64,000 nucleotides of DNA, taken from positions 2,271,345 to 2,335,344 of the forward strand of contig NZ_VCIX01000092.1 of NCBI RefSeq assembly GCF_006345825.1, given 5' to 3'. Position 1 is the first letter of the stretch; every line of letters begins with the position of its first letter. The translations under genes were made by a program, and so were the position numbers. A model generated the notes under the pieces. That model did not search any database. It had not been told where the DNA came from and was given only the letters and a program-made list of their open reading frames with translations. Origin of the DNA: Paenibacillus paridis (GTDB taxonomy: Bacteria > Bacillota > Bacilli > Paenibacillales > Paenibacillaceae). Shown in pieces: positions 18,701 through 27,556 of the stretch.

Positions 18701-18809
18701 CAATTGCTGCCTCTTCCACGTTTGAATAGGGAATATAATAAGATCTTGCAGGCTCACGATTAATTTGAAGAATAGATGGATCTTCCCAGTATTTCTGAAT
18801 TGATAGCAT
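15753..18809 (-). CDS. Glycoside hydrolase family 2 beta-galactosidase (LacZ type)
   Basis: Cytoplasmic beta-galactosidase of 1018 residues, the full length of LacZ-type GH2 enzymes, without signal peptide. Start ATG 18809 with GAGGAG ten bases upstream. Sugar-binding and jelly-roll domains (about 1-310, including DMWRFNGIFRDVY) precede the TIM barrel, in which KLKGVNRHDSHPELGH is the classical signature. The acid/base Glu is in SMGNESGYSLNH and the nucleophile Glu in FLCEYSHAMGNSSG. The C-terminal beta-sandwich carries YLGFGPHESYIDKR. It hydrolyses terminal beta-galactosides from imported oligosaccharides. It is divergent from the AraC-type regulator at 19022, which probably controls it. Confidence 0.95.
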   Translation of the reverse strand: MLSIQKYWEDPSILQINREPARSYYIPYSNVEEAAIGRRGQSPSYRTLNGNWKFQYHSSVKEVREPFYMDKWDTSSWNDLLVPSCWQTNGYDQMHYLNYHYPIPNDPPYVPNTNPAGLYVRDFLLSANGEGKENFVVFEGVSSCFYLWVNGHFAGYSQGSRMPAEFNIQSYLRPGVNRMALMVLKWCDGTYLEDQDMWRFNGIFRDVYMIARDKQHIRDVFNKQNHQADFSKAILQSEIETTGVLEVTAELKDSKGVSIAKSKSVIEGSGTIELEVKQPDLWSAEMPNLYKLFVSAGNETLVFQVGFRQVEVKDSVFLLNGKAVKLKGVNRHDSHPELGHTVPMKAMIEDLLVMKQHNINTIRTSHYPNDPRFLELCNEYGFYIMDEADLECHGTGQSGEFKNGSFHFLSADPDWLEAFKERAVRMVERDKNQPSVVIWSMGNESGYSLNHIAMAKWTRERDASRPVHYECTAPEMKGHSDISCLDMKSKMYASAKDLEVYAQNENNKMPMFLCEYSHAMGNSSGDLKDYWDVIYKYPKLMGGCVWEWSDHGMLAKTADGRTYYAYGGDLGDHDRPHDGNFCIDGLVYPDRRPHTGLLELKQVIAPIRVIAEELSKGSLQIVNLYDFIDLSHVSLFWKVELDGILQEQGQVWQLEAQAGQQQAIVLPYSLPNTYGSSYLTLSFRLNQDTAWGGVGYEIAFAQFALQEKAEENDFSNLICNRKGNSSLTVVEENGVLRVDGHDFRYVFCLDQGTLISIQRNELEMLDRPITYSIWRAPLDNDMHAVRNWRAEGYDRAQTKVYECHWEQTSPSSVEVKVYFSLAASNRYTIMRGTTVWRVEAGGSITLSTDAKIRDKESFVYLPRFGFEIVMPQGNNEVEYLGFGPHESYIDKRHSVRMGRFVKTVQELHENYIMPQENGSRYGTEWAVVSNRLGMGLLFCSKQTFSFNASKYSISDLEQAAHDHELQEREQTFVHVDYKMSGVGSASCGPELLETYQLKEKNIQFSMTILPVFKEDELI

Positions 18810-19021
18810 ATGTAGTCTCCTCTGCTCATGGTTTAATCCGATTATATCGGTACAAGACCTCAGCAGATAGATTCCAATAGAGACATGTAATAGTACAAAA
18901 TGGACATCTCTATTTTCACTTGAATCTCTCGATTATATAAATTATTATTTCATATAAGACATATAAGACTCTTAAGGTAGAGTCATATATAATACAAAAC
19001 AGACATTAGGTGGTGTGTTCA
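18810..19021. promoter_or_regulatory. Divergent promoter region of GH2 gene and AraC regulator
   Basis: The 212-base gap between two divergent starts must contain both promoters and probably the regulator's binding site. It is AT-rich, with a repeated element CATATAAGACATATAAGACT around 18951-18970 (two tandem ATATAAGAC units), a plausible direct-repeat binding site. No measured evidence supports a specific box. Confidence 0.45.
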
Positions 19022-19861
19022 TTGCAGTGCTTACCTTTGAGGAGCAACGTTTCTCTTAGCCTTGCAGACGGCTTGCCCATTCGAGTCTACACGGTTGGAA
19101 TGGATCGGCAAATTTCCATAACACGTCTAGAGGGCTTCTCTGCTCCACAAGTTCTTATCACATTCAGTGGAACAGGCAAGTTCCGCCAGCTTGGCCAGTC
19201 TTGGAAGATTCTTGAGCCTGGCTCACTCCTCTTTATTCCGGCCAACCTGCCAAATGAATATATGCCAATTGGCGAGGAGAACTGGCATGTCGGATATGCC
19301 ACATACTTGGAGAATGAAGGCGGAGTCCTATCAAGCTGGGGATTCAAAGGACAATCATTTGTCGGTAAGCTAAACAATCTAACTCCTTTTTATTCTTTAA
19401 TAGATAGAATCTGGCGTCACTCCGGTCCTGCATACGATCCTTGGGCAGCAATAGAGGGGTTATTTTCGTTATGTATTGAAATTCTCAAACAAATGCACAG
19501 TAATAATCCTAACCCTTTGCCTGTTCCGATATCATCCCGCACCTTGAAGGACAATATTGTGGACAATGCCCTTCGTTTTATCCATGACCATTTGAATCGC
19601 AACATTAGCGTCACCGAACTGGCTTCTCGGGCAGGTTATTCTCCTAAACAGCTGACCCGTCTGTTCAAACAACAAACCGGTCAAACTCCGCTGCAATATT
19701 TGCAGGCACTTCGTCTGCAAACCGCGCATCTCATGCTGATTGACAATCCGGGTATGACGGTCCGTCATGCAGCTGCTGCGGCAGGTATGGAGTGTGTGTA
19801 TTTCAACCGATTATATAGGCGTACATTTGGATGTACGCCTACGGAGTCCAGACGTTTATAA
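19022..19861 (+). CDS. AraC family transcriptional regulator with cupin-like sensor domain
   Basis: One-component sugar-responsive regulator, about 279 residues. The open frame begins with GTG at 19010, but AGGTGG at about 19008-19013 is best spaced for the TTG at 19022. The N-terminal half is a cupin-like arabinose-binding domain (ITFSGTGKFRQLG, LLFIPANLPNEY, NWHVGYATYLE). Two AraC helix-turn-helix motifs follow: ISVTELASRAGYSPKQLTRL and a second ending in GMECVYFNRLYRRTFG. It is divergent from the GH2 gene. Its closest relative in the window is the broken gene starting at 27029, with shared motifs such as FSA.Q.L.TFSG and WGF, so the two are paralogues. Confidence 0.9.
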   Translation: MQCLPLRSNVSLSLADGLPIRVYTVGMDRQISITRLEGFSAPQVLITFSGTGKFRQLGQSWKILEPGSLLFIPANLPNEYMPIGEENWHVGYATYLENEGGVLSSWGFKGQSFVGKLNNLTPFYSLIDRIWRHSGPAYDPWAAIEGLFSLCIEILKQMHSNNPNPLPVPISSRTLKDNIVDNALRFIHDHLNRNISVTELASRAGYSPKQLTRLFKQQTGQTPLQYLQALRLQTAHLMLIDNPGMTVRHAAAAAGMECVYFNRLYRRTFGCTPTESRRL

Positions 19862-19973
19862 TTAGGTTTGGAACTTTTTTCTTAATTCTGTAGGAGAAAA
19901 CTGTCTTCTTGTTAAATACATCGCAAAAGTACGATCGTTCTTCATAACCGACTGCGTTTCTGCAGTCGGGTTG
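19862..19973 (-). pseudogene. Orphan C-terminal tail of an AraC-type DNA-binding domain
   Basis: On the minus strand this gap translates as NAVGYEERSYFCDVFNKKT, then after a one-base frame change QFSPTELRKKFQT and a stop codon. That is the second helix-turn-helix and terminal helix of AraC/YesN proteins. Nothing upstream in this frame continues the gene, so it is the last 35-40 codons of a deleted regulator, also frameshifted. A short inverted repeat (CCGACTGC/GCAGTCGG, 19949-19970, then TTGTTTCT on the plus strand) overlaps it and could act as a weak terminator for the AraC gene at 19022. Confidence 0.6.
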
Positions 19974-19993
19974 TTTCTATATAAGGAATTACT

Positions 19994-22696
19994 CTAAATA
20001 AATTCTACCGTAATATCTACTTCATCACTTAGCGTTAACGTAACATACTTGCCCATTTCATCTTCATGCGCTTGAACTTCCTCGCCGTTAACGATGGCTC
20101 TCATCCACGGAATGCCGGCACTTAATCGAATAGTATTGTCCTCAATTCTTGATTTCAATGTAGCTTTAGCAGTCCCGTTTAACAGATTCCAAGATAAGTG
20201 TTTAACCTCCACTTGTGTTCTTGCCATAAGGCCATCCATTGATCCCGATTGCCAATCGGAGGGCAATGCAGGAAGCAGCTCGATTTCGCCTGTATTCGAA
20301 AATAGAAGCGCCTCATTAATTGAAGCTACGACGCCAAATGATGTATCCGTACAATAGCAATGACTTCTTCGATTTGTATCATGGTCAGTCATTAAAGACG
20401 GGTAATAACCAGCATGTGTCATCATGGGCAGTAGCGAAGCGATAACGTCGTTGCCTCCTTTAAGCCTTGCGCTAACGAGAGCCTTATGCATCCAGCCATG
20501 TCCCGCCGTAGCATCCCCCGTATTGTATTTATCTCTATTGTCGAGCGCAATCTTCGCTGCTTTCGCAAGCGCTTTATTGTTCTGCGTTTCATAAGCAGGC
20601 CATGCCACATATAGGTGGCTCAAATGGCGGTGGTTATTATTTTCCGTATATTCGTTCATAGCCCATTCGCGCAACGCGCCATCCGCGTCATATTTATAAT
20701 CAGGCAGCAGATCTAAGAGAACCTCCCATTTGGCAATGGCAGCTTCATATCCTTCACGTTTTACGGCTTTTTCCATTGTCATTACCATTAATAACCCATC
20801 CCGAGCAGCCGAAATATCCATGGTCGCATTAGCCGTTATCGTGCTGTTATAACCAATCGGATTATTTTCCGGCGAATAGGTTGGTATAATCATATATTTC
20901 TCGCCAGGATTTAACGCTATTTTGCCGCTTTGATGACAAGCGTTGCCGTTCTTGTCTGTGTAGTATTCAGGCGTACATATTTGTTCCCAGAAATTAGCCT
21001 GCTTCGTCAGGAGTGGGAGCAAAATATCTTTCTCTAATTCCAAATGTCCCCTTCGCAATAAATTAGAGAAATCCTCATCGGAAAGTCCCCCGTCATGGAC
21101 GCTGAGCAATGATTGCAACTCATGAATTCTCATCGCATCTACAATTGGGATTTGCTTATTCCCGTAACATTGCCAGTATTCATAAATCGGTAGAAGGCAC
21201 CAGCTTGCGCCGGCATTCCAATACTCAAACGGGTAATCGTTGTCATATTCCACATGCATGCCGCGGTCACCATCAGAGTTGACGGACACCTGAATAGCAT
21301 CATGCATCCCGTAAGCCATGCGTGCATTGTAGGCGAAGTCCGGCGTATTCCGTAGGAAAAACGTGATGTATCCAAGCTGCGCCTGCGTCATATTCCCCGT
21401 ATTCATGGCCGCAACCTGCAAGTTCACATTTGCGTCAAGGGTGTAAATGCCGCGCCAGCCCGGATTCCATTCGCCGGTCCACATACCATATAAGCGAGGC
21501 GCGCTTAAGCCGCTGCAGCATATCATCGCATATCTGCCCTGGTTGTAAACTTGCTCCATAAAAGCATGATTAATTCTCGATAACGTCGCTTGTTGGGTAT
21601 GAATTAGCGTAAGATTATCCGCGTGCTTATCAGAGTCATCACCGGCTAACGAGAAACCGATGGCATTAAATTCAGCAGCATGCTGCTCGGCATGGGGAGC
21701 AAGGGCTGCTTCATAATCAAAACCGCCTTGAGGATCAATATACTTCTGAGCGACAGCATTCGTATGCCGGAACAACTGCTCAACCAGAGCGTATTCGGCC
21801 TGTTCGGCAAAATCTTCAATTCTGCCCATCTCATAAGTTCGATTGGATTGTGTAATGAGATAAACGGCATCGGCTTCTATAATTTGAATTGCTGGGTTCT
21901 GCTCACTGCCAACGTTCATTATTTCATTCGTTTCAGCGAGCAGCACTCTTTTCTTGGTACCGTTCACTACGAGTACCTGTGTTAACCCCGCATATCCTGC
22001 GTTACGAAGCTCACTGCCCGGATAGGAAGGGTAATGCGCAACTTGTGCGATATATTCCGCCTGTGTATCTACCAGCTTCTTGTATTGTAGCGCTGATACC
22101 TCAGAGGTGCCGTTTTGGGCACGACTCATATTCGATATATCATCGATAGAGATCATCATATTAATTTTAGAACCTATTGAAGCTTTCTCTATCTTCGTTA
22201 TGGATACATTGTCTGTCCTAGAAGTGAAGGAGGTTCGAATCCAAATCCCGTATTCATCGGTGTAACGCACGCCCGTCTCCGCCGTCTCATAATTCGTCCA
22301 GCGCTCATAGCCGGATACACTTCCTCTATTTGTCGAGCTTAACCGAAGCTGATGTCCAGGATGATAACTGTAGTAAAATGTTCTAATTCGCGTCGAGTCG
22401 TTCTCATCCTTAATCTTCCATTGGTCGTTTTGATTAAAAACGTTCCATCTCGCATCTTCAAGCTGTTCCGTTAATTCATTAGGAATAAATCTAGGATCTT
22501 TGGATGGATAGTTGAACCACATATATTGAAAGATGAAGCTATCCGAATACGGTGCGCCTGACGTAATATAACCGTTCTCACCGTTGCCACTGACCATGCC
22601 GTCCCGCCAAGCGTATCCGAGGTTGGACCCTGGTAACTCCGTATAGGCGTAAGTATAATTTCCTTTTTCAAACATGCGTGCTGTTGGCGTTGTCAT
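19994..22696 (-). CDS. GH95-like glycoside hydrolase (alpha-L-fucosidase/galactosidase superfamily)
   Basis: Large cytoplasmic enzyme of 900 residues, no signal peptide; start ATG 22696 with GGGGGA upstream. The N-terminus has a GH95-like beta-domain (GMVSGNGENGYITSG). The middle is an (alpha/alpha)6 barrel: MWTGEWNPGWRGIYTLDANV corresponds to the region that in GH95 enzymes carries the catalytic Asn/Asp pair (YTLN-N-E). HSDYDNDYPFEYWNAGASW-type and NNNHRHLSHLYVAWP motifs follow, and a C-terminal beta-sandwich (LLPALPSDW, GLMARTQVEV) closes the protein. The match to GH95 is by motif pattern only, and the typical NYWPAE is replaced by a divergent sequence, so a different linkage specificity is likely. 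It is divergent from the AraC gene at 22831. Confidence 0.75.
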   Translation of the reverse strand: MTTPTARMFEKGNYTYAYTELPGSNLGYAWRDGMVSGNGENGYITSGAPYSDSFIFQYMWFNYPSKDPRFIPNELTEQLEDARWNVFNQNDQWKIKDENDSTRIRTFYYSYHPGHQLRLSSTNRGSVSGYERWTNYETAETGVRYTDEYGIWIRTSFTSRTDNVSITKIEKASIGSKINMMISIDDISNMSRAQNGTSEVSALQYKKLVDTQAEYIAQVAHYPSYPGSELRNAGYAGLTQVLVVNGTKKRVLLAETNEIMNVGSEQNPAIQIIEADAVYLITQSNRTYEMGRIEDFAEQAEYALVEQLFRHTNAVAQKYIDPQGGFDYEAALAPHAEQHAAEFNAIGFSLAGDDSDKHADNLTLIHTQQATLSRINHAFMEQVYNQGRYAMICCSGLSAPRLYGMWTGEWNPGWRGIYTLDANVNLQVAAMNTGNMTQAQLGYITFFLRNTPDFAYNARMAYGMHDAIQVSVNSDGDRGMHVEYDNDYPFEYWNAGASWCLLPIYEYWQCYGNKQIPIVDAMRIHELQSLLSVHDGGLSDEDFSNLLRRGHLELEKDILLPLLTKQANFWEQICTPEYYTDKNGNACHQSGKIALNPGEKYMIIPTYSPENNPIGYNSTITANATMDISAARDGLLMVMTMEKAVKREGYEAAIAKWEVLLDLLPDYKYDADGALREWAMNEYTENNNHRHLSHLYVAWPAYETQNNKALAKAAKIALDNRDKYNTGDATAGHGWMHKALVSARLKGGNDVIASLLPMMTHAGYYPSLMTDHDTNRRSHCYCTDTSFGVVASINEALLFSNTGEIELLPALPSDWQSGSMDGLMARTQVEVKHLSWNLLNGTAKATLKSRIEDNTIRLSAGIPWMRAIVNGEEVQAHEDEMGKYVTLTLSDEVDITVEFI

Positions 22697-22830
22697 AATC
22701 TTTTTCCCCCACTTTCCTATGATCTTTGCTTTTCGCTATAATTATATCGATACAAGGATGAAGACGTTATCAATTAAGACGCCCAAAGGTACCCTTCAGG
22801 TGTCGCATTTTGACAGAGGAGAATAATGAA

Positions 22831-23718
22831 ATGAACCTCCCCCCGATTAACATTGGTAATATGAATATTAAGCTTGTGCTTGGCGGCTTTGTATTGAATG
22901 TCTTGTACGTGAAGTTCGGTTTTTTTCACAGCTCGATGCGAGAACATAGCCACAGCCACGGAAGCTACGAGCTTCATTACATTCCTAGCGGTCACGGTAT
23001 TCTAATAGCGGAAGGAAAACGTTATCCTCTCACACCCGGAACGTTGTTTATGACAGGACCAGATGTCGCCCATGAACAGATTCCAAATCTAAGCGATCCT
23101 ATGGCTGAATACTGCATCTTCTTCGAAGTGATTCAAGAGGATTCTCAACTTATTATCAATAAATACAACGCCCATAAGGATACTCTCCTGTCGGAATTAC
23201 TGGTGAACACCCCGTTCTGGATCGGTCCTGACAATGAAAATATGATGGCTTTGTTCGAAATGCTTGCAGACGAGCTGTCATCGAAACGCCTCGGCTTTCA
23301 CCATATGGCAACGAATATACTGGAAATAATCGTTACCCGTATGGTTCGGCAGTATACCGAGCACGGTTCCTCTCTACTGGACGTTCCGGTTAAAACATTG
23401 GATGACAACAGGCTGCTTACAATTGAAAACAGTTTCTTATACGAATACCCTTCCATTACGCTAGGACAGCTTGCGGACAAGCTGGGTCTGAGCACCAGGC
23501 AGACAGAGAGGAGCGTTCAGAAGCAATACGGCGTATCCTTCAAGAATAAAAAACAGCAATCCCGAATGAGCGCCGCAGCCCAGCTTTTAACAACAACGGA
23601 TATGTCCATTAGCGCTATTGCTGAGGTAATTGGATTTGCAACACTGGAACAATTCAGTCATTCGTTCAAACACTATTACGGAATGACCGCTACCCAATAC
23701 AGGTCTCAAAAGAAATGA
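22831..23718 (+). CDS. AraC family transcriptional regulator
   Basis: One-component regulator of about 295 residues. I choose ATG 22831 (MNLPPINIG) because AGAGGAG lies nine bases upstream; the TTG at 22810 overlaps that site. The N-terminal cupin domain contains HSHSHGSYELHYIPSGHG and LTPGTLFMTGPDVAHEQIP, the metal/sugar-binding beta-barrel of AraC sensors. The C-terminal domain has ITLGQLADKLGLSTRQTERSV and AIAEVIGFATLEQFSHSFKHYYG. It is divergent from the GH95-like gene with a 134-base gap and likely controls it. A strong terminator follows at 23723. Confidence 0.9.
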   Translation: MNLPPINIGNMNIKLVLGGFVLNVLYVKFGFFHSSMREHSHSHGSYELHYIPSGHGILIAEGKRYPLTPGTLFMTGPDVAHEQIPNLSDPMAEYCIFFEVIQEDSQLIINKYNAHKDTLLSELLVNTPFWIGPDNENMMALFEMLADELSSKRLGFHHMATNILEIIVTRMVRQYTEHGSSLLDVPVKTLDDNRLLTIENSFLYEYPSITLGQLADKLGLSTRQTERSVQKQYGVSFKNKKQQSRMSAAAQLLTTTDMSISAIAEVIGFATLEQFSHSFKHYYGMTATQYRSQKK

Positions 23719-23722
23719 CTAA

Positions 23723-23775
23723 AAGCACTATAAGAATGACCTTCATTTGTAGGTCATTCTTATAGTGCTTGTCTT
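23723..23775 (+). terminator. Strong terminator after the AraC gene
   Basis: AGCACTATAAGAATGACC and its reverse complement form an 18-19 bp near-perfect stem around TTCATTTGT, followed by TGTCTTATTT. It ends the regulator transcript and may work in both directions. Confidence 0.85.
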
Positions 23776-23780
23776 ATTTG

Positions 23781-24419
23781 ACTCAAAATAGCAAATGAAG
23801 ATGTTCATCCGTTATCAAAATCCTCATGGATGAAGAAGATGAGTTAAGCAAGTTGAATCATTCTCTACTTATCTTAACATCAGCCAATGGATGCCATACG
23901 GTTCTATCACATGAACATCCAATTTGTGTCAGCTAATACCAATACTCACGGCCGTCGTGCGACAGGAATGCAGGGCGTCGATGAACCCTCCTTGATTGGT
24001 CTCATCTCCATTTTGCGGTTCCGTAAGGTTAATCATCTGACGCTGCGTCTGGAATGCCTCGATTCTTCCGCCGTTTCCGACCCTGCGTAATTTCCCTCGC
24101 TGTCGTATTTGTCGCTATATATGCTTTTGATCATATGTAGAACAGGCAACCTTTGCCCATTCCATTTCTCATTGTTGTAGATGTAGATTTAGTCCGAGAT
24201 TCCCTGATTCTCCCCGTTTCTGCTACTGAAAGTTATCTGTCCGATTGCCGTGTCGAGCTTGAAGCGAATGAACTTGGCGCCTCCCGCCTTATATACACCC
24301 CATAAGACCGTTCCTTTCCGTTTAGGAATATGTGCGGTATGAAGAACACTTCTGCTATCGCCCTGATGAACCAGTGAGGTGCGGTATTAGCATCGGATAT
24401 GCCCCGACTAGCGAGAGTG
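23781..24419 (-). pseudogene. Decayed coding sequence, family not recognised
   Basis: On the minus strand this stretch reads as broken coding sequence: GGAKFIRFKLDTAIGQITFS followed by a stop, then further open pieces such as INLTEPQNGDETNQGGF and HVIEPYGIHWL in shifting frames. No piece has a start or ribosome site. It lies downstream of the GH95 remnant and may be the rest of that gene or of a following one. I cannot name a family with confidence. Confidence 0.4.
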
Positions 24420-25220
24420 GTTCGCCCTGTCCTCTGTCCAGCACCTCGTCTGCGGCGTATGCGCGGCGTATATCCCCAAATGTCGGTGATGTAATGCGCG
24501 ACAAAGCCTCCGCAAGCTTACATTTTGTTCGCTGTCAATCTGCCCGGCTCACGCATGAGTTCGATCATTTCAAACAACGGTTCATAGCACTCAGACAGGT
24601 TGCAGCTCTCAGCTGGCCAATAATTCATTTGCGCATTGATAGGTGTACTTGCTGTTCTAGGGAGGGCAGCATATGCTCATTCCAGATTCCTTACAGGTTG
24701 GTCGGCAACGAACCGGGATGGCTGCTGGATTGCAGCAAAATTCGCTCGTAATGGAACAAGAGCACCGCCCGCGGCAATATCCAGACCACCGCTTCCTCCG
24801 CTGTTGCCGCTCATCATTATTGTTACATCATCCGCATTGCCAATCGACTCTAGATTTCTATTGCGTCCCCGGGTCAGTCTGGCTTTGAAGGTAAGCAGAC
24901 GGCCGGAAGCAAGGAAACGGAACACCATAACGCTATCCGGATAACTGGCGTATACTTCTCTTTCATACATCACCCAGCCTTCCCCATGTCGCAATCAGGC
25001 AATACTGGAGCTCTTTTCCAGCTTCCGGCGATAGTCTGTAGGCTCAGCGGCTTCCTGAAAATCAATAACAAGATCGCCGAGGGGGAACGCCGTTGACCGA
25101 AATATACGGTAACCGTTCTCCGATTCGGTCGCACTCGGCCGACATCTTGCGATCGATCTTACGCCATAGCTCATCCAGCCACTTTTTATCGTTTGAACGT
25201 AATAAAGGACTTACACTCAT
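24420..25220 (-). pseudogene. Chimeric pseudogene: GH88-type start fused to decayed GH95
   Basis: The frame opens at ATG 25220, overlapping the GH39 stop as ATGA. Its first 45 codons (DKKWLDELWRKIDRKMSAEC, then ERLPYISVNG) resemble the N-terminus of GH88 unsaturated uronyl hydrolases. The frame then stops at codon 53. In another frame the sequence continues as internal GH95: LGDLVIDFQEAAEPTDYRRK, a TGA, YEREVYASYPDSVMVF, then DDVTIMMSGNSGGSGGLD, and further on NAQMNYWPAESCNLSECYEP and CGGFVAHYITDIWG, which are conserved GH95 barrel motifs. Several frameshifts and stops separate these pieces. A deletion that joined two neighbouring glycosidase genes, then decay, explains this best. Confidence 0.8.
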
Positions 25221-26806
25221 TCACTCTCCCCGATCAATTCGTTACATTCTTCCAGCAGCGCTATAGCCCACGCCGACAGCGTGAAATCCAGACTCAGCTT
25301 CCCGTCGGCGTCTGAGACAAACCTCACGTACTTGTAGCGATCCGCCCACGCCTGCAGCAGTTCCACCTGATCCCGGGACGGCGATTGCGGCGCTCCCATC
25401 TCATTCCACAACGAGACTGCAACGCCATGCTCGCGATCCACGACTTTCAGCACATAAACCGTATTCGGTCGCACGCCTTCGACTTCAAGGATGAATCCCC
25501 GATCGCTGCCAATGGCCTGAGCGTCCTGTGCGATCTCCTGATTAGGATACATAGACATCGGAACAGTATCCTTGAACTCCGCAGGATAATGATAGAATAA
25601 TGCACGCAGCTCCTGCTCCCTGGTACGGGTAACGATAACGCCCTCATCGCGCGCAAGCTCCTCCTGTCCCAAGCGGTTTAGGAATCGGTAGGCATGAAAG
25701 GTCGGCTTGTGGACGCCTTGCAGCGAGATGAGCCCGAACCCACCATGAAATGCGGACGGTCCGGCGCCAACCTCCTCGAATACATCGGTAAAGACCCAAT
25801 AAGAAAGCGAATCCGTATAGGCCGCTGCGGCCAGATTCGTATGAACGACATATGCCGCAGCTGGCAAATAATCATGGCTGTAATCCCGCGACGACGGACT
25901 GCTGCTCCATTCCGTCAAATGGATCTCGGCATTTGTATACGCGCTGTTGTCAACGACCCTGCTAAGCCACTTGATATCGTCAAGCGTTGCGTCCCTGCAA
26001 CGGGAGCGTCCGCTTGTCTCGCCGTGTCCATCGAGCGCAAAGTCGGTCGGATACGGGTGAGTCGAAATAAAATCGACCGGCAATCTCTCCTTCTCGCAGA
26101 ATTGAAGAAAATCCTCGATCCATACCCCCTTCCAGTTCAATTCATTCAAGTTGTCCGTCCGGAATGTCATATGCGCGTCCAGGTCCTCGGTTTCTCCATC
26201 AAAGCGAGAATCGGGAACAAAATTGCTTGTCGCTGGGCCGCCGACCCTCAGCTGAGCATCAATGGCTTTAATCTCTTGCACGGACACTTGATACAAACGG
26301 AAATAGTCCGTTTTGGTTCCCGACCAGAACGGCCGCAGATTGGGTTCGTTCCAGATTTCAAAATACCAGCGTCTCACCTCGTCCAATCCATAACGTTCAA
26401 TCCAGTGCAGCACGCATTGACTCACCAGATTGGCCCATTTGCCGTAATCAGAAGGCGGGGTAATATTACCTTTCCACCAGAACTGGGTGTGCTCCCCCGA
26501 AGCCAGATCATAAGGCATAAACCCGAATTCGACAAACGGACGTATATCCAGGTCAAGCATATAGTCGAACAGTTGATCCACGTATTGAAAATTGAAGACG
26601 TCTTCTCCATCCACAACTTTATACACATGCATATCGTCATGCAGTAGTCCGTGGAAACGTAAATACTTAAAGCCGCAATTCTGCACAGCATCGCCCAGTT
26701 GCCTCTGCCAATCGGCACGAAGGCCTTCATTAGCACGTCCGGCACCAACGCATACCGACCAAATATGTTGAAGCTGTGCGGCTTCGCTTTGGAAATTGAC
26801 ATTCAT
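25217..26806 (-). CDS. Glycoside hydrolase family 39-like (beta-xylosidase type)
   Basis: Cytoplasmic glycosidase of 529 residues. The open frame runs back to 27034, but ATG 26806 (MNVNFQSEA) has GGAGGGG five bases upstream, and the first 76 codons of the longer frame are Cys/Arg-rich and not protein-like. The TIM barrel carries the GH39 acid/base Glu in WYFEIWNEPNL and the nucleophile Glu in IHLTEWSSSPS, with DFISTHPYPTDF between them. A C-terminal beta-sandwich follows. Known members cleave beta-xylosides or alpha-L-iduronides. It is divergent from the broken AraC gene at 27029 and overlaps by four bases the start of the GH88/GH95 pseudogene, so it once headed a longer operon. Confidence 0.88.
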   Translation of the reverse strand: MNVNFQSEAAQLQHIWSVCVGAGRANEGLRADWQRQLGDAVQNCGFKYLRFHGLLHDDMHVYKVVDGEDVFNFQYVDQLFDYMLDLDIRPFVEFGFMPYDLASGEHTQFWWKGNITPPSDYGKWANLVSQCVLHWIERYGLDEVRRWYFEIWNEPNLRPFWSGTKTDYFRLYQVSVQEIKAIDAQLRVGGPATSNFVPDSRFDGETEDLDAHMTFRTDNLNELNWKGVWIEDFLQFCEKERLPVDFISTHPYPTDFALDGHGETSGRSRCRDATLDDIKWLSRVVDNSAYTNAEIHLTEWSSSPSSRDYSHDYLPAAAYVVHTNLAAAAYTDSLSYWVFTDVFEEVGAGPSAFHGGFGLISLQGVHKPTFHAYRFLNRLGQEELARDEGVIVTRTREQELRALFYHYPAEFKDTVPMSMYPNQEIAQDAQAIGSDRGFILEVEGVRPNTVYVLKVVDREHGVAVSLWNEMGAPQSPSRDQVELLQAWADRYKYVRFVSDADGKLSLDFTLSAWAIALLEECNELIGESE

Positions 26807-27028
26807 AATAACCCCTCCATTTTTCAATTGCTCATTACGAGTATAGCGAGCAGCGATGATACCGGATAGAATGCAAATGGGACAATACCTATGACAAATA
26901 GGACATCTTGCTCTATTCCTGCGTTTAGGATACGATACCTTTACTGCTTCTTCGCAGAAACGTTTTTTCGAGGCGAGAACGCTTACAACATTTGCCCCTG
27001 AGAACAAATAGCTCGCAAGAACGGAACG

Positions 27029-27556
27029 ATGCACTGCACTGCCCTTCTCGGTCTAACGGCGGGGACGGAAGTACAAATTCCAATTACACTCATTTACGGA
27101 TTTTCCGCGAAGCAGCTCCTGCTGACTTTCTCCGGTCAGGGGCTCTTCCGTCTCCTCGGGGAGAGAAAGTGGACTGTTTTAAAGCCCAGACTAATTCTTT
27201 ATATTCCTGCAGGCGTGCCGAATGAATATAGGCCTGAAGCTGATCACGTCTGGGAAGTGGGCTACGTCACATTTGACGAAAGCCAGTTAGGACTGGACCA
27301 TTGGGGCTTCTCCAATACGGCCTACCTTCATTTAGTATTGGATACGTCGTCGTATTTCCATTACATTCATCGGATATGGACAAATCTGGGCATCCAGTCC
27401 GATTCATGGGAAGCTGCTCGTCTGCTGTTCTCTATGCTGCTAGACCTCAAAAAGGAAATATCACTCCACCGGGCCGAACATTCTTCCCTTAGCATCGACG
27501 ATATCAAAACGGCTCACAGCACCATAGTCGAAAGCGCCTTTCGGTTTATCCATGAC
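27029..27556 (+). pseudogene. Split AraC family regulator, 5' part
   Basis: Encodes the cupin-like sensor half of an AraC regulator (LLLTFSGQGLFRLLGERKW, LYIPAGVPNEY, WEVGYVTFDES) up to VESAFRFIHD. At that exact point, which begins the DNA-binding domain in the intact paralogue at 19022 (NALRFIHDHL), the sequence changes to a minus-strand fragment of a response regulator. The missing DNA-binding end resumes at 28634. An ATG at 27029 is the first start but lacks a good ribosome site. The protein can no longer bind DNA, so the GH39-like gene next to it has probably lost its regulator. Confidence 0.8.

Noticed and set aside
24332..24888. Plus-strand frames of 70-140 codons in the 24.3-24.9 kb region
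   Set aside because: They are antisense to recognisable GH95 remnants (NYWPAE and others) and have no family resemblance.
25694..26647. 317-codon plus-strand frame antisense to the GH39-like gene
   Set aside because: It lies opposite conserved GH39 motifs in GC-rich sequence, has no ribosome site and looks like a shadow.
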